A DNA stretch of 64,000 nt from Modestobacter sp. VKM Ac-2984. GTDB lineage: Bacteria > Actinomycetota > Actinomycetes > Mycobacteriales > Geodermatophilaceae. Every line of letters starts with the position of its first letter. The first letter of the stretch is position 1. Shown piece by piece: positions 24,139-32,934 of this stretch. Both the position numbers and the translations under genes were made by a program. Below the pieces are notes generated by a model that was given only the letters and a program-made list of their open reading frames with translations, had not been told where the DNA came from and made no database searches. The stretch lies in assembly GCF_026967985.1 (NCBI RefSeq), contig NZ_JAPVBJ010000006.1, positions 243,170 to 307,169 on the forward strand, read 5' to 3'.

Positions 24139-25110
24139 TCACCTGTCGGCGACGGCCAGGAGCCGGCGGTAGGCGGGGAGGGACACCTTGGCCGAGACCG
24201 CCAACGCCAGCCGCTTGGCGTCCCGCCGGCGGGCCAGCAGCACCAGCTCCCGGACCCCGAGCCGCCGACGCAACCGGCGCAGGTGCTCGGCGCTCTGCTC
24301 GGGGCTGTAGGAGCCCAGGACGGCGTCCTTGATCCCGGAGAGGGTGAGGTAGCGGGTCACGAAGTAGCGGTACTCGGCCGTGGCGGTCGTCCCGGGGCCG
24401 ACCTGGCGGGCGGCGGACTCGACCGCGGCGGCGATGAGCTCGAGGGACTCGGCTCGCTGGGAGCGGCTGGTGATGATCGAGGCGCTGCGCACCCGGTACT
24501 CGTAGACGGTCACCGGCAGGAAGCCCACCCACCGGGCGCCGGCCACCGCCTGGGCGACCATGGCGAGGTCGGACTGCACCCGGGCGGGGGTGAAGTCGAT
24601 GCTGCTCAGCAGCTCCCGGCGGAACAGCTTGTTCCACAGGTGCCCGGTGATCCGGCCGGTCAGGAAGAGGCTGAACGCCTCCTGGCCCGGGACGGGCGGG
24701 CCGGCCGGCGGCTCGGTGCTGGTGGGCGCCTTGCCGGACTCGAAGGTGGCGCGCGCGCCGGCGACCACCACGTCCGTGTCGGGCGACGCGAGCGCGGCGG
24801 CCAGGAGCTGCGCGGCGGCGTCGGGCGGCCAGCTGTCGTCGGAGTCCACGAACCAGATCCAGTCCGCGGTCGCCTCCCGCACCCCGCGCTCCCGGGCCCG
24901 CGCGACCCCGCCGTTCTCCGGCAGGGGGACGAACCGGACCCGGGGGTCCCGGTCGGCCGCGGCCCGGGCGATCGCCCGCGACCGGTCGGTGGAGCCGTCG
25001 TCGACGACGACCAGCTCGAGGTCCACGCCCTCCTGGCCCAGCACCCGGTCGATCGCGTCGGCGAGGTGGGCCTCGTCGTTGTAGACGGGCAGGACGACGC
25101 TGATCAGCAC
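24139..25110 (-). CDS. Glycosyltransferase family 2
   Basis: Inverting GT-A transferase of 323 residues. It begins directly with the nucleotide-binding fold (MLISVVLPVYNDEAHLADAI), then VVVDDGSTDRS, and the DxD metal motif in WIWFVDSDDSW. The middle part (ITGHLWNKLFRRELL, SDLAMVAQAVAGARWVGFLP) is typical of GT2 enzymes in capsule and EPS clusters. GTG 25108-25110 follows GGAGG at 4-nt spacing. No membrane helix. It is 15 bp downstream of the CHAP-like gene and is probably transcribed with it. Confidence 0.9.
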   Translation of the reverse strand: MLISVVLPVYNDEAHLADAIDRVLGQEGVDLELVVVDDGSTDRSRAIARAAADRDPRVRFVPLPENGGVARARERGVREATADWIWFVDSDDSWPPDAAAQLLAAALASPDTDVVVAGARATFESGKAPTSTEPPAGPPVPGQEAFSLFLTGRITGHLWNKLFRRELLSSIDFTPARVQSDLAMVAQAVAGARWVGFLPVTVYEYRVRSASIITSRSQRAESLELIAAAVESAARQVGPGTTATAEYRYFVTRYLTLSGIKDAVLGSYSPEQSAEHLRRLRRRLGVRELVLLARRRDAKRLALAVSAKVSLPAYRRLLAVADR

Positions 25111-25125
25111 GTTTCCTCCGGGAGG

Positions 25126-25791
25126 TCAGGCGTAGGCAGGGTAGCCGTAGCTGATCAGCTCCTCGTCCTCCCACGGGCGGGCGTACCGGCGCACGAAGCG
25201 CTCGGGGTAGGGGAGGGAGAAGGGGTGGTCGCCCTCGACCGTCTGGGGGACGCCGCCGGTCACCGAGGTCACCAGGCCCACGTGGTGCGGCCGGTTGACC
25301 TCGCCGCGGGAGTAGAAGACCAGTGCGCCGGGCTCCGGGTCCGAGCCCACCCGGCCGGCGCGCTGCAGCTCCGCGTGCAGGGTCACCGGGTCGGCCGTCG
25401 TCGGCAGCCCGATGTCGCGCAGCAGCCAGCTGACGTAGATGGCGCTCCACGGCTCGGAGGTCTCCCCGAACCAGGCGCGCCACGGGCTGCCGAGCAACCG
25501 GCGTCCGGCGGTCCGGTCGGCCTCGGCCAGCACCGCGTCCAGGGAGCCGGGCACCAGCACCGGCGGCGCCGGTGTCTCCGGGGCCGGAGCGGGGGCCGTC
25601 ACCGGCGGGGCCGCCGGCTGCTCCTGCCGGTTGATCCCCGCGACGACGGCCGCACCGCCGGCGAGGACGGCGCCACCGGCGAGCAGGAAGGCGCGACGGC
25701 TGACCGGCCGACCACCCCGGGCCGGGGCGTGCTGGCCGTCGGGGGTGGCCGGTGGGTCGCCGCGGAGGGACGGGCCGTGCGGGTCGATCAC
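25126..25791 (-). CDS. Tat-exported CHAP-like protein with Ser in place of catalytic Cys
   Basis: Protein of 221 residues. A twin-arginine signal (SRRAFLLAGGAVLAGGAAVVAG, about residues 31-52) is followed by a Pro-rich linker and a domain like the CHAP/NlpC-type peptidases of the form W-C-x-x-F-V-S-W. Here the motif reads EPWSAIYVSWLL, so the expected nucleophilic Cys is Ser. The downstream His (RPHHVGLVTSV) and acidic position (TVEGDHPF) are kept. It is either a non-catalytic glycan- or peptide-binding protein or an enzyme with an unusual nucleophile. The GTG at 25789-25791 overlaps the stop of the lyase-like gene (GTGA), so the two are coupled. Confidence 0.75.
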   Translation of the reverse strand: MIDPHGPSLRGDPPATPDGQHAPARGGRPVSRRAFLLAGGAVLAGGAAVVAGINRQEQPAAPPVTAPAPAPETPAPPVLVPGSLDAVLAEADRTAGRRLLGSPWRAWFGETSEPWSAIYVSWLLRDIGLPTTADPVTLHAELQRAGRVGSDPEPGALVFYSRGEVNRPHHVGLVTSVTGGVPQTVEGDHPFSLPYPERFVRRYARPWEDEELISYGYPAYA

Positions 25792-26939
25792 GCCGGCACC
25801 CCGTTCCGGTAGGACCCCGGGTCGGCTTCGGAGACGGTGCGGGCGATCGTGTGGCCGGTGTGCCACAGGGTCACCCGGTCGAAGCGGCCGGCCACCCGGT
25901 AGAGCTGCATGTCGGTCCGGTGGTCCGCGGACTCGGGCCGGAGCAGCACCCGGGGCACCTGGAGCCGGCCGTCGGCGAGGTGCATCGGGCGGACCGCCGT
26001 GGACTCGCCCTGGTTGACGTGGCACTCCACCCAGCCGGACCGGATGGACGACGACGCACGGATCCGGAACACCACGTCGGTCCACTGCCCGCGGCGGTAG
26101 GGCAGGGAGAGGAAGGGGACCGGGTCGCCGGGGTTCAGCTCGTTGCCCCGCACGCTGAACTCGTCGATCGGGTCGTCGGGCGTGCGGCGCTCGGTGTGCA
26201 GCACGAACGGGGAGCCCTGCTCGTAGGGCGGCCCGTAGAACTGGAAGACCGAGATGTAGCCGGAGGCGTCGCCGCCGGGCTGCAGCACGCCGTCCCGGGG
26301 GTGCACGGAGGGGAAGTCCTCCGGCGGCAGGAAGGCGAACCCGACGCAGAACTCGTCGCCCTCGCGGATGTTGGACACGCTCGAGGACTGGAACCGCACG
26401 GTCGTCGACGTCGGCTGGTCGCGGTCGCGGCGCGCGCTGTCCGGCACGGAGACCCGGACGGCCCGCCGCGCCGGTCCGAGCACCGGGTCGGGCTCGACGG
26501 AGGCGTACTCGGCCCCGATGACGGCGGTGTTGCTGGCCAGCCACTGCTCGGTCGAACCGCTGTAGTCCGCCGCCCAGGCGAGCTCCTCCCGCCATCCGCC
26601 GGCGGACTCCGCACGCGCGGCGTCGCGGTCGTTGGCGGTGAGGACGGCGACGTGCGGCGCCTCGACCCGGATGCCGTCCACGACCGCCGAGGCGGTGATC
26701 CAGAAGAGCGCGTCGGCCGGTGCGGGGACGTCGGGGTCGACCAGCTTGCGGGTGGTGTCCCAACGGACGGCGTACGTCCGGTCGCCCACGGACTCGGCCC
26801 GCCGGGTCCCGAACCGGGGGTCCCCGATGGCGACCGTGACGGTGCTCACCCGGCTGCCGCCCCGCACCTGGACCCGCACCTCGACCGTGCCCCGCACCCG
26901 GGCCCCCGGCGCAGGGCTCAGGATGGCGATCGAAGCCAT
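25788..26939 (-). CDS. Polysaccharide lyase-like/concanavalin-fold protein
   Basis: Protein of 383 residues. The first 95 look like an Ig/Big-type beta domain (ASIAILSPAPGARVRGTVEVRVQV ... VDGIRVEAPHVAVLTAND). The rest resembles the heparin-lyase-like jelly-roll family found in EPS clusters: VRFQSSSVSNIREGDEFCVGFAFLPPEDFP, ISVFQFYGPPYEQGSPFVLHTE, YRRGQWTDVVFRIRASSS and a C-terminal VAGRFDRVTLWHTGHTIA. No signal peptide is visible, so export is unclear. ATG 26939 has GAGGAGG four bases upstream. Role guess: trimming or binding the exopolysaccharide made by this locus. The catalytic residues cannot be assigned from this sequence alone. Confidence 0.65.
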   Translation of the reverse strand: MASIAILSPAPGARVRGTVEVRVQVRGGSRVSTVTVAIGDPRFGTRRAESVGDRTYAVRWDTTRKLVDPDVPAPADALFWITASAVVDGIRVEAPHVAVLTANDRDAARAESAGGWREELAWAADYSGSTEQWLASNTAVIGAEYASVEPDPVLGPARRAVRVSVPDSARRDRDQPTSTTVRFQSSSVSNIREGDEFCVGFAFLPPEDFPSVHPRDGVLQPGGDASGYISVFQFYGPPYEQGSPFVLHTERRTPDDPIDEFSVRGNELNPGDPVPFLSLPYRRGQWTDVVFRIRASSSIRSGWVECHVNQGESTAVRPMHLADGRLQVPRVLLRPESADHRTDMQLYRVAGRFDRVTLWHTGHTIARTVSEADPGSYRNGVPA

Positions 26940-27246
26940 GGTCCTCCTCGGGGGCGGGCGCGGGACGGTGCCACGGCGGGCCGTGGGCCAGGGAATTGGC
27001 CTTCGTCCAGGGTACGTGCCGGGACGGCTGTGCCGGTCGTTCGCGGCTGGGCACCAGCAGGGGCCCGCCCGACCGGGTCGCGACGACGCGGTCGCGGGGT
27101 CCCCCGTCCGGGTGACACCCGGACGAGCTCGTCCGCAGGTGGGCTCTGGCATCTGCGGTCGGCGGGGGCTAGCTTGCCTGTACACCTGTTCCGGTCCTGC
27201 GGCTCGGTGCGACCACCCGTCCCGGTTCTCATGGAGGGCCCAGCCC
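26940..27246. other. Divergent promoter region
   Basis: About 300 bp between the lyase-like operon (minus) and the secreted hydrolase (plus). No gene is supported. It should contain both promoters. The GGAGGG at 27233-27238 is the ribosome-binding site of the plus-strand gene. Confidence 0.5.
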
Positions 27247-28167
27247 GTGTCCCGAGTCCACCCGGACGTCACCGCGTCCGACCAGCCCTCCGTCCGCGGC
27301 CCTCTGGCCAGTCGGCGCGCCGTCCTGCTGGGTGCTGCGGCCGGGCTCGCCGGCGTGGCCGTCGGTGCCGGGCCCGCCCAGGCCGCGCCGGTCTACACCC
27401 CGATCCCGAAGCTGCCGGGCGAGGTCTCCCGCACCGACACCAGGACCACCCGGATCGGGAAGAAGAAGTTCGAGGCGATCGACGTCGTGTGGGGCAAGGA
27501 CCGGGCGCGGCTCTACGTGCCGTGGGCGACCCCGCCGAAGGCGCCGAAGCCCAGCGCAGTCGCCTGGATGTACCACTCGAACGGCAGCACGCACACCGCG
27601 CTCGACGGCGCCTACGCCTACCCCGCCATGATGCTCGTCGACCGGGGTGTGGTGTGCGTCTGCCCCAACTTCGGTGGCAGCACCTGGACCACGCAGACCG
27701 CCCTGACCCACCAGGTCAACTGGGACAAGTACATGAGCGGCGTCTTCAACATCGGCGTCGCCTTCGCCCGCGCCAACTCCGGTGGCGGCTCGCTGATGAC
27801 CTACGCGTACGGGAAGAACATGGTCCGCGGGATGCGCGGCATCTACCTCGCCAACGCGACCTTCGACATGGAGGACCTGTACGCGCGGGACCCCGGCCGG
27901 ATCGGCCCGCCCTACGGGAACGACCCGGCGCGCATCGCGGCCACGAACCCCGCCCGTCTGCCGCAGAGCGCCTGGGCCGGCAAGCGGGTCAAGACCGTGG
28001 TGTCCCTCGCGGACCCGCTCGTGCCGCCGGACCGGCACGGCCTGGCGCTGGCCGCCCTCGCCCAGCCCGTCGCGGCCGACGTGCGCATCCAGTACCACGA
28101 CCAGGGGCACACCGTGCCGGGTTGGACGCACTCCGACATGGTGTCCACCTTCTCCTCCTGGCGGTGA
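27247..28167 (+). CDS. Tat-exported alpha/beta-hydrolase-like protein
   Basis: Protein of 306 residues with a twin-arginine signal (SRRAVLLGAAAGLAGVAVG, about residues 23-41; AQA/AP cleavage). The mature part has an alpha/beta-hydrolase layout: KDRARLYVPWATPPK, a core strand with AVAWMYHSNGSTHT, VDRGVVCVCPNFGGSTW, GMRGIYLANATFDMEDL, and late VSLADPLVPPDRHG and YHDQGHTVPGW carrying candidate Asp and His. A classical GxSxG elbow is not obvious (AYGKNM lies in its place), so activity is uncertain. GTG 27247 has GGAGGG upstream. Probably acts on, or is co-regulated with, the exopolysaccharide. Confidence 0.7.
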   Translation: MSRVHPDVTASDQPSVRGPLASRRAVLLGAAAGLAGVAVGAGPAQAAPVYTPIPKLPGEVSRTDTRTTRIGKKKFEAIDVVWGKDRARLYVPWATPPKAPKPSAVAWMYHSNGSTHTALDGAYAYPAMMLVDRGVVCVCPNFGGSTWTTQTALTHQVNWDKYMSGVFNIGVAFARANSGGGSLMTYAYGKNMVRGMRGIYLANATFDMEDLYARDPGRIGPPYGNDPARIAATNPARLPQSAWAGKRVKTVVSLADPLVPPDRHGLALAALAQPVAADVRIQYHDQGHTVPGWTHSDMVSTFSSWR

Positions 28168-28303
28168 GCGCCCGTCCTCGGCCTGATGTCCCTCGCACCG
28201 CACCCCGGTCCGCCGTCCTGCGGGAGGCGGCGCCCATGACCGCGCGAGGAGCGTCTGGCGTCAGGCCGGGCCGTGGGGTGCCTGGCGACTGGTCCGGCCG
28301 GTC

Positions 28304-29353
28304 GTGACCGGCCGCCGGCCCACGCGTCCGGCGGCCGTGCAGAGCGACGCTGACCGGCGCCTGGTGGTGCTGCACTCCCTGCGCGAGCCGGACGGCACCA
28401 CGCAGTACGCCGACCAGATGGTCGACGGGGCGGCCCCGGACGTCGACATCCGCTTCTTCGACTGGCAGACGGGGCTGTTCGGCCAGTACGACGTGCTCCA
28501 CGTGCACTGGCCCGAACTGCTGATCCGCGACAGCCGGCGGCCGTGGTTGCGCTTCGTGAAGCGCCGACTGCTGGACCTGCTGCTCCTGCGGCTGCGGCTG
28601 CGGCGGGTCCCGCTGGTGTGGACGGCCCACAACCTCAACCCGCACGAGCAGGGCAGTCGAGCCGACCACCGCTCGCTGGACCGGTTCTACCGGCACGTCG
28701 ACCTGGTGATCCGGCTCAACCCGGCCAGTCCGGTCACCGCCGGGCGCGAGACGGTGACGATCCCGCACGGCCACTATCGCGAGCCCTTCTCCCGGTACCC
28801 GCAGCCGGAGGCAGAGCTCGGGCGGGTCCTCTACTTCGGCATCATCCGGCCGTACAAGGGCGTCGACATCCTGATCGAGGCCTTCCGCGGCATCGCCCGC
28901 GACGACCTCCGGCTGCGGATCGTGGGCAACCCGCACCCCGGCCAGGCCGAGCTGGTGCAGGACGCGTGCCAGGGCGACCCCCGCATCGACACCCTGCTCC
29001 GGCTGGTGAGCGACGAGGAGCTCGTCGAGGAGATCCGCCGGTCGCAGCTGGTGGTCCTGCCCTACCGCGGGAGCATGCACAACTCCGGGTCCCTCTTCGC
29101 GGCGCTGTCGCTCGGGCGCCCGGTGCTGGTCCCGGAGTCGCCGACCAACGCGGCGCTGGCCGAGGAGGTGGGCCCCGGGTGGATCCTGCAGTACCCCGGT
29201 GAGCTCACCCCGGAGGTGCTCGCGGCGGCGGTCACCTCGACGGCCTCCCGGCCGAGCGCGGAGCCGCGGCTCGACGACCGGGACTGGGCGCGGATCGGCC
29301 TCCACCACCGCGACGCCTACCGCCGGGCCCGAGCGCTCAGCGGGCGAGGGTGA
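28304..29353 (+). CDS. Glycosyltransferase, GT4/GumK-like
   Basis: GT-B transferase of up to 349 residues. The N-terminal domain includes LVVLHSLREPDGTTQYADQMVDG, DVLHVHWPELLI and PLVWTAHNLNPHEQ. The C-terminal domain has VLYFGIIRPYKGVDILIEAF, LRIVGNPHPGQ and SQLVVLPYRGSMHNSGSLFAALSLGRPVLVPE, where donor-binding residues are expected. The order resembles glycosyltransferases annotated GumK/EpsF-like. Start GTG 28304 or the internal GTG 28337. The last codon overlaps the flippase start (GTGA), so they form one operon. Confidence 0.85.
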   Translation: MTGRRPTRPAAVQSDADRRLVVLHSLREPDGTTQYADQMVDGAAPDVDIRFFDWQTGLFGQYDVLHVHWPELLIRDSRRPWLRFVKRRLLDLLLLRLRLRRVPLVWTAHNLNPHEQGSRADHRSLDRFYRHVDLVIRLNPASPVTAGRETVTIPHGHYREPFSRYPQPEAELGRVLYFGIIRPYKGVDILIEAFRGIARDDLRLRIVGNPHPGQAELVQDACQGDPRIDTLLRLVSDEELVEEIRRSQLVVLPYRGSMHNSGSLFAALSLGRPVLVPESPTNAALAEEVGPGWILQYPGELTPEVLAAAVTSTASRPSAEPRLDDRDWARIGLHHRDAYRRARALSGRG

Positions 29354-30978
29354 CCGCCGACCCCGAGGCGAGCACGGCCCGTCAGCCAGGCCTGGCCGCG
29401 GCAGCCTCCCGGGGCGCCGCCGTCACCCTGGGCGGCCAGGGGCTCCGCGTGCTCGTCCAGCTCCTGGGCATCGTCGTCCTCGCCCGGCTGCTCGACCCGG
29501 AGGACTACGGCCTCGTCGCGATCGTGGCCCTGATCGTCGGCTTCGGTGAGCTGTTCCGGGACTTCGGCCTCTCCTCGGCGGCGGTCCAGGCGAAGACGCT
29601 CTCCGACGGGCAGCGCGACAACCTGTTCTGGCTCAACACCGGCATCGGTGTGGTCCTGGCCGGGCTGGTCTGCGCCGTCTCGCCGCTGATCGCCCTCGCC
29701 TTCGACGACGACCGGCTCACGCTCGTCGCCGTCGTCATGTCCGCCACGTTCCTGCTGAACGGGGTCTCCACCCAGTACCGGGCGATGCACACCCGGCACC
29801 TGCGGTTCGGCAAGCTGGCGCTCTCCGAGATCGTCGGGCAGGTCGCCGGGGTGACCATCGGCATCGTGCTCGCCGTCCTCGGGGCCGGCTACTGGGCGCT
29901 GGTGGCCCAGCAGCTCACCCAGGGGCTGGTCGCGCTGGTGTTCCTGGTGGCCACCAACCGGTGGCTGCCGGGCTGGGTGGACCGGCGCGCGTCCGTCCGG
30001 CCCTTCCTCGGCTACGGCCTGCCGCTGCTCGGCTCGCACCTGCTCAACTACCTGGGCCGGAACATGGACACGCTGGTGCTGGGCGCGCGCTTCGGGGTGG
30101 CACCCGTGGGCATCTACAACCGCGCCTTCCAGCTGGTCATGATGCCGTTGCTGCAGGTCCAGGCGCCGTCCACCCGGGTGGCCCTGCCGGTCCTCTCCCG
30201 GCTCCAGGACGACAAGAAGCGGTTCGCCGAGTTCATCAGCTTCGGCCAGGTCGCGCTGCTGACCCTCATCGGCGGCCTGTTCGCCGCACTGTTCGCGCAG
30301 GCGCCGTCCGTGGTGCGGGTGATGCTCGGGTCCCAGTGGACCGAGGCGGTGCCGATCTTCCGGGTGCTGCTCATCGCCGGGTTCTTCCAGGCCGCCACCT
30401 ACGCCACCTCGTGGGTGTTCCTCGCCAAGGGGCTGACGCGGTCCCAGTTCGTCTACGCGCTGGTGACCCGACCCGTGGTCGCCGTCCTCATCGTGGTCGG
30501 CTCCCTCTGGGGGCTGCCGGGCGTGGCGGCGGGCTACGCGATCGGGGCGGCGCTGGTGTGGCCGGTGGCTCTGCTCTGGATCGCGCGCATCTCCGACGCC
30601 CCCGCCGGCCGGATGTTCCGCAACGGGCTCCGCACCGGGCTGGTCTTCAGTGCGGCGTCGGCGCTCTCCTACCTGTCCACGGTCGCGCTGCCGGCCGACG
30701 CGCACGCGCTGCGCCTGGTCGTCGGGGTCGCCGCCGTGGTCGCCGCAACCGGTCTCGCCGCGTTGGTCTGGCCGACGTTCCGCCGCGACCTGCGCGACAT
30801 CGCCGGGATGCGAAGGTACTTCCGGCGTGGGCAGCGTCCGGCCGGCCGGACGGCGGGCGACGCCGAGGGCCCGATGACCGCGCCGACCAGCCAGACCGCC
30901 GACCCGGCCGCCCTCTCCTTCACCGGCGCGGCGGCCACCGACCCGATCACGACCCCGAAGGCGGGCATCGACCGATGA
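29350..30978 (+). CDS. Wzx-type polysaccharide flippase (PST family)
   Basis: Integral membrane protein of 542 residues with about 14 predicted helices. It belongs to the MOP superfamily that moves lipid-linked sugar repeats to the outer face. Family-like features are ASRGAAVTLGGQGLRVLVQLLGIVVLARLLDPEDYG at the N-terminus, the charged cytoplasmic loop FGKLALSEIVGQ, and LNYLGRNMDTLVLGARFGVAPVGIYNRAFQL. The C-terminal 60 residues after the last helix are hydrophilic and variable. GTG 29350 overlaps the previous stop, and its own stop overlaps the next start (ATGA), giving three coupled genes. Works with the Wzy-like and Wzz-like proteins further right. Confidence 0.92.
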   Translation: MTADPEASTARQPGLAAAASRGAAVTLGGQGLRVLVQLLGIVVLARLLDPEDYGLVAIVALIVGFGELFRDFGLSSAAVQAKTLSDGQRDNLFWLNTGIGVVLAGLVCAVSPLIALAFDDDRLTLVAVVMSATFLLNGVSTQYRAMHTRHLRFGKLALSEIVGQVAGVTIGIVLAVLGAGYWALVAQQLTQGLVALVFLVATNRWLPGWVDRRASVRPFLGYGLPLLGSHLLNYLGRNMDTLVLGARFGVAPVGIYNRAFQLVMMPLLQVQAPSTRVALPVLSRLQDDKKRFAEFISFGQVALLTLIGGLFAALFAQAPSVVRVMLGSQWTEAVPIFRVLLIAGFFQAATYATSWVFLAKGLTRSQFVYALVTRPVVAVLIVVGSLWGLPGVAAGYAIGAALVWPVALLWIARISDAPAGRMFRNGLRTGLVFSAASALSYLSTVALPADAHALRLVVGVAAVVAATGLAALVWPTFRRDLRDIAGMRRYFRRGQRPAGRTAGDAEGPMTAPTSQTADPAALSFTGAAATDPITTPKAGIDR

Positions 30979-32228
30979 GCAAGGCCATGGAGCGCGCGCA
31001 GCGGATCTGGCGACGAGCGGTGGTGGGATCGGGGCTGCCCGGGCTCGTCGACCGCACGATCATCCGCTCCCGGGTGCGCGCCGAGGCGGGCGAGCGGACC
31101 ACGCACCTGCTCCTGGCCGCCCCCGGCGGCGGCAACGTGGGAGACCAGGCGATGCTCGAGGCGGTGCTGGAGAACACCGCCGGGCCGGTGACCCTGGTCG
31201 TCCCGGACCGCGCCGCGGTGGAGCTGCCCGCGGAGTCCCGGCAGCGCGTGGAGGTCCTGGAGATCCCGCACCTGGTCTACGGGACCGGCGCCGACCACCG
31301 GGCGTCGGTGGCGTCGTTCGGCCGCGCTCTCGCGGGGGCCGCGCACCTGTCCGTCCTCGGGGCGGACGTGATGGACGGCCGGTACTCGCTGCCGGCGTCG
31401 GTGCGCCGGTCCACCCTCGCCCGGGCCGCGGCTCGCGCCGGGGTCGAGACCCGGGTCATCGGGTTCAGCTGGAGCGACCGCGCGCGGGTCGCGGCGCGGC
31501 GGTCGCTGGCGGCCGCGGCTCGTGACGGGGTGCGTCTCCTGCTGCGCGACCCGATCTCCGCCGGGCGTGCCCGGCGGGACGGCATCGCCCCGGTCGAGGA
31601 GGTGGCGGACATCGTCTTCGCCGCCCGGAGCGTCGACGGCTCCGCGGCCGACGAGCTGCTCCAGCACGTCACCAAGCCGGTCGCGCTGGTCAACGTCAGC
31701 GGGCTGCTCGCCGGCCGGGTGGACCAGACCGAGGAGTACGTCCGCATCGTGGCGGCGCTGCTGGAGCGTGGCCTGCACGTGCTGGTCCTCCCGCACGTCG
31801 ACCGGGCGCAGAGCGGTGACATGGAGGCCTGCGCCGCCCTGATGGCGCGGGTGGGCGAGCTGGCCGACGTGAGCGGTGTGCCGTCGATCCTGACCCCGGC
31901 GCAGGTCCGCGGGCTCACCGCGCGGGCGAGCATCGCGGTGACCGGGCGCATGCACCTGGCGGTCATGTCGTTGCTGAACGGCGTCCCGGCGATCACGCTG
32001 GCGTCCCAGGGCAAGGTCGAGGGCCTCATGCAGCTGTTCGGGACGCCCGAGCTGCGCATCGACGCGACCCCCGGCTTCTCGGCGGAGGTGGTCGCGGTGG
32101 TCGACCGGGTCCTCCCGGCGGACTCGGCTGCCCGCGAGTCGATCCGGCAGGCGCTGCCGGGGGTCGTGGTGATGGCGCGGCGCAACACGGCCGACCTGTC
32201 GGCGCCCGTCACCACCGGGCAGGCGTAG
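30975..32228 (+). CDS. Polysaccharide pyruvyltransferase family protein
   Basis: Protein of 417 residues of the CsaB/WcaK-like family. Motifs: LLAAPGGGNVGDQAMLEAVLE (NxGD), GVETRVIGFSWSDRARVAARR, VRLLLRDPISAGRARRDGI, VEEVADIVFAA, VALVNVSGLLAG and the terminal TGRMHLAVMSLLNGVPAITLASQGKVEGLM (GRMH in place of DRLH). The family either adds pyruvate ketals to sugars or acts in related PEP- or sugar-transfer steps. ATG 30975 overlaps the flippase stop as ATGA. Terminates in TAG, immediately followed by the ATG of the acyltransferase gene. This is one of the genes where UAG acts as an ordinary stop. Confidence 0.88.
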   Translation: MSKAMERAQRIWRRAVVGSGLPGLVDRTIIRSRVRAEAGERTTHLLLAAPGGGNVGDQAMLEAVLENTAGPVTLVVPDRAAVELPAESRQRVEVLEIPHLVYGTGADHRASVASFGRALAGAAHLSVLGADVMDGRYSLPASVRRSTLARAAARAGVETRVIGFSWSDRARVAARRSLAAAARDGVRLLLRDPISAGRARRDGIAPVEEVADIVFAARSVDGSAADELLQHVTKPVALVNVSGLLAGRVDQTEEYVRIVAALLERGLHVLVLPHVDRAQSGDMEACAALMARVGELADVSGVPSILTPAQVRGLTARASIAVTGRMHLAVMSLLNGVPAITLASQGKVEGLMQLFGTPELRIDATPGFSAEVVAVVDRVLPADSAARESIRQALPGVVVMARRNTADLSAPVTTGQA

Positions 32229-32780
32229 ATGGCCGGCAGGATGCGTGGCGCGCTGGCCAGCACGGTGGCCGGCAGCCCGGTCTGGGCTCCCCGCACCCGG
32301 GCGCGCCTGCTCCGGGCGCTGGGCGTCCGCGTGCACGGCAGTGCGCGCGTCTACCCGTGGATCCGTTTCGTCGGCGGCGTCGACCACCTGGAGATCGGTC
32401 GGGGGGCGTTCGTCAACGTCAACGCCACGATCGGTGCCAACGCCCGCATCGTCATCGGCGACCGGGTTCACCTCGGCCCCGGGGTCAGCCTGCTGCCCAC
32501 CTCCCACGAGGTCGGGGCGCGGGAGCAGCGCGCCGGTGCGTCGACCAGCGCCCCGATCACGATCGGGGCCGGCGCCTGGCTCGGCGCCGGGGTCACCGTC
32601 CTGGGTGGGGTGACCATCGGCGAGGGCTGCGTCATCGCCGCCGGCGCCCTCGTCAGCGCCGACACCCAGCCCGACGGCGTCTACGGTGGGGTGCCGGCGC
32701 GGCTGATCCGCCGCCTGGGCGCCTCTGCACCCGAGCCGGCACCCACCCGGGCGGAGCCGACGCCCTCCACGGTCGAGTGA
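32229..32780 (+). CDS. Left-handed beta-helix acyltransferase
   Basis: Cytoplasmic hexapeptide-repeat acyltransferase of 183 residues, probably using acetyl-CoA to O-acetylate a sugar residue. Repeats are visible as IGRGAFVNVNATIGANARIVIGDRVHLGPGVSL and IGAGAWLGAGVTVLGGVTIGEGCVIAAGALVSAD, followed by the closing GVYGGVPARLIRR typical of serine-acetyltransferase/WcaF-type enzymes. The loop LLPTSHEVG holds the likely catalytic His. Begins directly after the TAG of the preceding gene. Confidence 0.92.
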   Translation: MAGRMRGALASTVAGSPVWAPRTRARLLRALGVRVHGSARVYPWIRFVGGVDHLEIGRGAFVNVNATIGANARIVIGDRVHLGPGVSLLPTSHEVGAREQRAGASTSAPITIGAGAWLGAGVTVLGGVTIGEGCVIAAGALVSADTQPDGVYGGVPARLIRRLGASAPEPAPTRAEPTPSTVE

Positions 32781-32934
32781 ACCTGTCCGGGGCCAGCCGT
32801 CCGGTGGTCACGATCCCCGTACCGTCGGAGTACCGACTGTTAGGGTCCGCGAGGATCATCTGCGGGTCACCGCGGGATCACATGGCCGGACACGGTCGGG
32901 CGACGGACCAGGCCGTAGGAAGAACGGATCCTCG

